NCBI GenBank assembly: GCA_002308095.1
Contig: DBUV01000004.1
Coordinates: 1 to 7,587, forward strand
Length of the DNA: 7,587 nucleotides
Direction: 5' to 3'
Origin: Acidimicrobiia bacterium UBA1281
GTDB taxonomy: Bacteria; Actinomycetota; Acidimicrobiia; Actinomarinales; Actinomarinaceae
The notes under the pieces are model-generated. The model had not been told where the DNA came from, searched no databases, and saw only the letters and a program-made list of their open reading frames with translations. Made by a program: the position numbers and the translations under genes. Below, in pieces: positions 6,170-7,587 of this stretch; the stretch's first letter is position 1; every line of letters starts with the position of its first letter.

Positions 6170-6174
6170 CTCCT
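6170..6174 (-). promoter_or_regulatory. recA Shine-Dalgarno sequence (AGGAG)
   Basis: AGGAG lies six bases before the recA ATG. It is the only clear ribosome binding site in the window, in contrast to the leaderless-looking starts of most neighbours, and fits a strongly expressed gene with a real 5' leader. Confidence 0.75.
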
Positions 6175-6189
6175 AGTTAGATTAATTAA

Positions 6190-6217
6190 TTTATATTAAA
6201 ACATCTTAGTAAGACAA
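6190..6217 (-). promoter_or_regulatory. Predicted recA promoter (TTGTCT–16–TATAAA)
   Basis: Reading leftwards, TTGTCT (6217–6212) and TATAAA (6195–6190) are 16 bp apart, a reasonable sigma-70-type pair. An overlapping alternative –10, TAATAT (6198–6193), lies 13 bp from TTGTCT, near the 12-bp gap of the actinobacterial RecA-NDp damage promoter. The TTGTCTTA begins 7 bp from the LexA box, exactly as in the LysM-gene promoter. Confidence 0.55.
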
Positions 6218-6224
6218 ATTTTAC

Positions 6225-6240
6225 TAGAACATTTGTTCTA
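6225..6240. promoter_or_regulatory. LexA operator (SOS box) of recA, perfect arms
   Basis: TAGAACATTTGTTCTA has perfect 6-bp inverted arms with the GAAC–N4–GTTC core of actinobacterial and Gram-positive LexA boxes. The outer bases are TA/TA rather than the TC/GA of the high-GC actinobacterial consensus TCGAAC–N4–GTTCGA. It lies 7 bp upstream of the TTGTCT element of recA, and its last three bases are the cinA stop codon. Being more symmetric than the lexA site, it should bind LexA more tightly. Confidence 0.88.
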
Positions 6241-7443
6241 ATTCAAGTTTTTAACGAATTTTATTAGTTCCCATAAAGCCTTATTAACTGCTCTTTGTAT
6301 AATTTCTTCCCTGTTTCCGTTAAGTTTATGTTTTGTAGAAATGTTTTGAGAATTATTTGCAATAGATATAAAGATTTCTCCAATTCCATACTTACTTGAT
6401 GAGATTGGACCAGCTTCACCAAGAATACTTAAGCAAATATCACTAGAGTAATAATCTAAACCTTTATCTGATAAGATTTCAGTTAATTCGGGCCAATTTT
6501 TTAAATTATATTCTCCATCAAGAAGAAGATTTTTTGAATCATTGGTGTAAACGACAGAACTCCCTTTCAATACAGAACTTGCACCAGGATTTTTAGTTAT
6601 TTTGGAGGAAAGCTCCCCTCCAGTAATGCTCTCAATAATGGAAAGAGTGATTTCTTTTTCAGAAAATAAGTCCAGCAAAATTTTTGATATATCTATATTT
6701 TCATATGCAATGATGTCCTCTGCATATTTATTTCGGATATTTTCAATGAAGTTGCTCTCATCATCATTAGATATTGAGTTTTTATCATATCGTAGTTTTA
6801 TAATTCCTTTACTTGCCAAATAAGCAATGTCTATTCCCTCTGGTTTGAATTCATTAATACCTTGAGCAAGTGAAGATTCTGCCTGGTTGTAAAAAAGTAT
6901 AAACTGATAGTTTTTAGGATCTTTATTAGTTTCTTGAATTAATCTTGGGATCAACTCATCGGTTACTAGTGGTATAAATTCTCTTGGTGGACCAGGAAAG
7001 ATATATATTTTCTTTTCATCAATTTCAATTAATGAACCTGGAGCAGTACCTTGAGTGTTGTTTAACTTGAGAGAATCTTTCGGTAGAAATGCTTGTTTAA
7101 CATTTGTTTCTGGCATCAACAGTCCTCTAGCCTGCCACCTTTTTTTCATAAAAGCAACATGATCTTCATCAAGGATTAATTCGATATTTAGATGTTTCGA
7201 TATAACCTCACGAGTAATATCGTCTTCAGTAGGGCCTAACCCCCCACATGTAATGACAACATCACAATTATCATACAAAAAACTAAATCCTTTAATTATT
7301 TCTTCTTCTATATCGGAAACGGTAATTTCATGCGTAAGTGAATTTCCAGAATTATATAACTGAGAACCAAGTTTTGCCAGGTTTGTGTTTACAGTATCTC
7401 CTAAAAGAATTTCAGTACCGACAGATAAAAGACCAATTTTCAT
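6238..7443 (-). CDS. cinA: CinA family protein (MoCF-type domain plus PncC-like nicotinamide-nucleotide amidase domain)
   Basis: CinA proteins pair an N-terminal MoaB/MoeA-like (MoCF) domain, linked to ADP-ribose pyrophosphatase activity, with a C-terminal PncC domain that deamidates NMN in pyridine-nucleotide salvage; the name comes from the competence-induced pneumococcal gene. The MoCF domain shows GTEILLGDTVNTN (9–21), GGLGPTEDD (67–75), GTAPG (132–136) and FPGPPRE (149–155). The C-terminal domain starts near 252. It keeps the putative catalytic Ser272 in ESITGG (usually ESCTGG) and Lys304 in YTNDSK, but is divergent at GEAGPISSS, where GIAGPxGG is common. At 401 residues the length is normal. 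A TATCCT –10 box lies exactly six bases before the ATG. Its stop overlaps the recA LexA operator. cinA just upstream of recA recurs in several bacterial lineages. Confidence 0.93.
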   Translation of the reverse strand: MKIGLLSVGTEILLGDTVNTNLAKLGSQLYNSGNSLTHEITVSDIEEEIIKGFSFLYDNCDVVITCGGLGPTEDDITREVISKHLNIELILDEDHVAFMKKRWQARGLLMPETNVKQAFLPKDSLKLNNTQGTAPGSLIEIDEKKIYIFPGPPREFIPLVTDELIPRLIQETNKDPKNYQFILFYNQAESSLAQGINEFKPEGIDIAYLASKGIIKLRYDKNSISNDDESNFIENIRNKYAEDIIAYENIDISKILLDLFSEKEITLSIIESITGGELSSKITKNPGASSVLKGSSVVYTNDSKNLLLDGEYNLKNWPELTEILSDKGLDYYSSDICLSILGEAGPISSSKYGIGEIFISIANNSQNISTKHKLNGNREEIIQRAVNKALWELIKFVKNLN

Positions 7444-7449
7444 AGGTTA

Positions 7450-7455
7450 AGGATA
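7450..7455 (-). promoter_or_regulatory. Predicted cinA –10 box (TATCCT)
   Basis: TATCCT (TANNNT) on the minus strand ends six bases before the cinA ATG, the spacing expected if transcription starts at the A of the start codon. No Shine-Dalgarno sequence is present. It shares a 47-bp divergent intergenic region with the gene at 7491. Confidence 0.45.
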
Positions 7456-7478
7456 ACAATGTTTAATCCGTATATAAG

Positions 7479-7484
7479 TAAAAT
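7479..7484 (+). promoter_or_regulatory. Predicted –10 box (TAAAAT) of the right-edge gene
   Basis: TAAAAT ends exactly six bases before the ATG at 7491, as in the other leaderless-looking genes of this window, and no Shine-Dalgarno sequence is visible. Confidence 0.4.
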
Positions 7485-7490
7485 AGAACT

Positions 7491-7587
7491 ATGAAGAAGT
7501 TAATTTTTTTATTATTAATCAGTTTTTGTTCTGCTCCTTCATCTGTTGTAAACGAAAATAACGATATGCAGATTACTGATACAGAAA
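7491..7587 (+). CDS. N-terminus of a probable secreted lipoprotein (runs off the right edge)
   Basis: Only 32 codons are visible and the frame stays open to the end. They encode a short basic start (MKK), a hydrophobic core (LIFLLLISF) and Cys13 followed by SAPSS, then a polar Asn/Asp/Glu-rich stretch. This is the layout of a lipoprotein signal peptide, with Cys13 as the likely lipidated residue. The residue before Cys is Phe, where Gly, Ala or Ser is usual, so an ordinary signal peptide cut nearby is an alternative. The TAAAAT box six bases before the ATG supports a real gene start. It diverges from cinA. Nothing visible indicates the function of the mature protein. Confidence 0.6.
   Translation, partial: MKKLIFLLLISFCSAPSSVVNENNDMQITDTE

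Noticed and set aside
6602..6823. Open frame of 73 codons on the plus strand
   Set aside because: It lies antisense inside cinA, with no start signals or family resemblance.
1..7587. CRISPR array, insertion sequence, prophage, tRNA or rRNA genes
   Set aside because: I saw no regularly spaced repeats, transposase or integrase motifs, or tRNA/rRNA sequence. The gene content is conserved core chromosome.

Overview
This window looks like core chromosome from a low-GC (about one third GC by eye), very compact actinobacterium. The evidence is gene order. From right to left it reads cinA, recA, miaB, miaA, dapF, then lexA on the opposite strand, then a small LysM membrane gene and nrdR. This is the order and orientation of the recA–lexA–nrdR region in Mycobacterium and Streptomyces, but recX (normally after recA) and hflX (normally after dapF) are absent. 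The AT-rich composition, near-absence of intergenic DNA and gene losses suggest a streamlined, possibly marine, lineage such as Candidatus Actinomarinales. That placement is inference.

Layout. Positions 1–762 (+) hold the end of an unrecognised membrane-anchored protein, whose stop overlaps that of convergent nrdR (–). The LysM gene (–) and lexA (+) diverge from a 61-bp region containing one LexA operator. lexA converges on dapF with a 14-bp overlap. The leftward group recA, miaB, miaA, dapF has tight junctions: miaB and miaA abut with only a TAA between them, and miaA and dapF overlap by 8 bp. recA has its own regulatory region with a perfect LexA operator and the only clear Shine-Dalgarno sequence. 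cinA lies upstream of recA, and its stop codon overlaps the recA operator. A rightward gene for a probable lipoprotein starts at 7491 and leaves the window.

How the genes work together. LexA, RecA and the LysM protein form a minimal SOS circuit. RecA filaments trigger LexA self-cleavage, LexA operators sit at lexA/LysM and recA, and the LysM protein resembles the DNA-damage division inhibitors of the YneA/ChiZ/DivS type. MiaA and MiaB act in sequence on tRNA A37. NrdR controls ribonucleotide reductase genes and probably itself through a palindrome at its own start. DapF supplies meso-diaminopimelate for peptidoglycan and lysine.

The most interesting signals are regulatory. The same LexA box–7 bp–TTGTCTTA module occurs in the recA and LysM promoters, resembling a LexA-independent (RecA-NDp/PafBC-like) damage promoter fused to an SOS operator. 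A 16-bp NrdR-box-like palindrome covers the nrdR start. Several genes have a TANNNT –10 box exactly six bases before the start codon, pointing to leaderless transcripts. I see no mobile element, CRISPR array, tRNA or rRNA gene, and no wholly new gene system.
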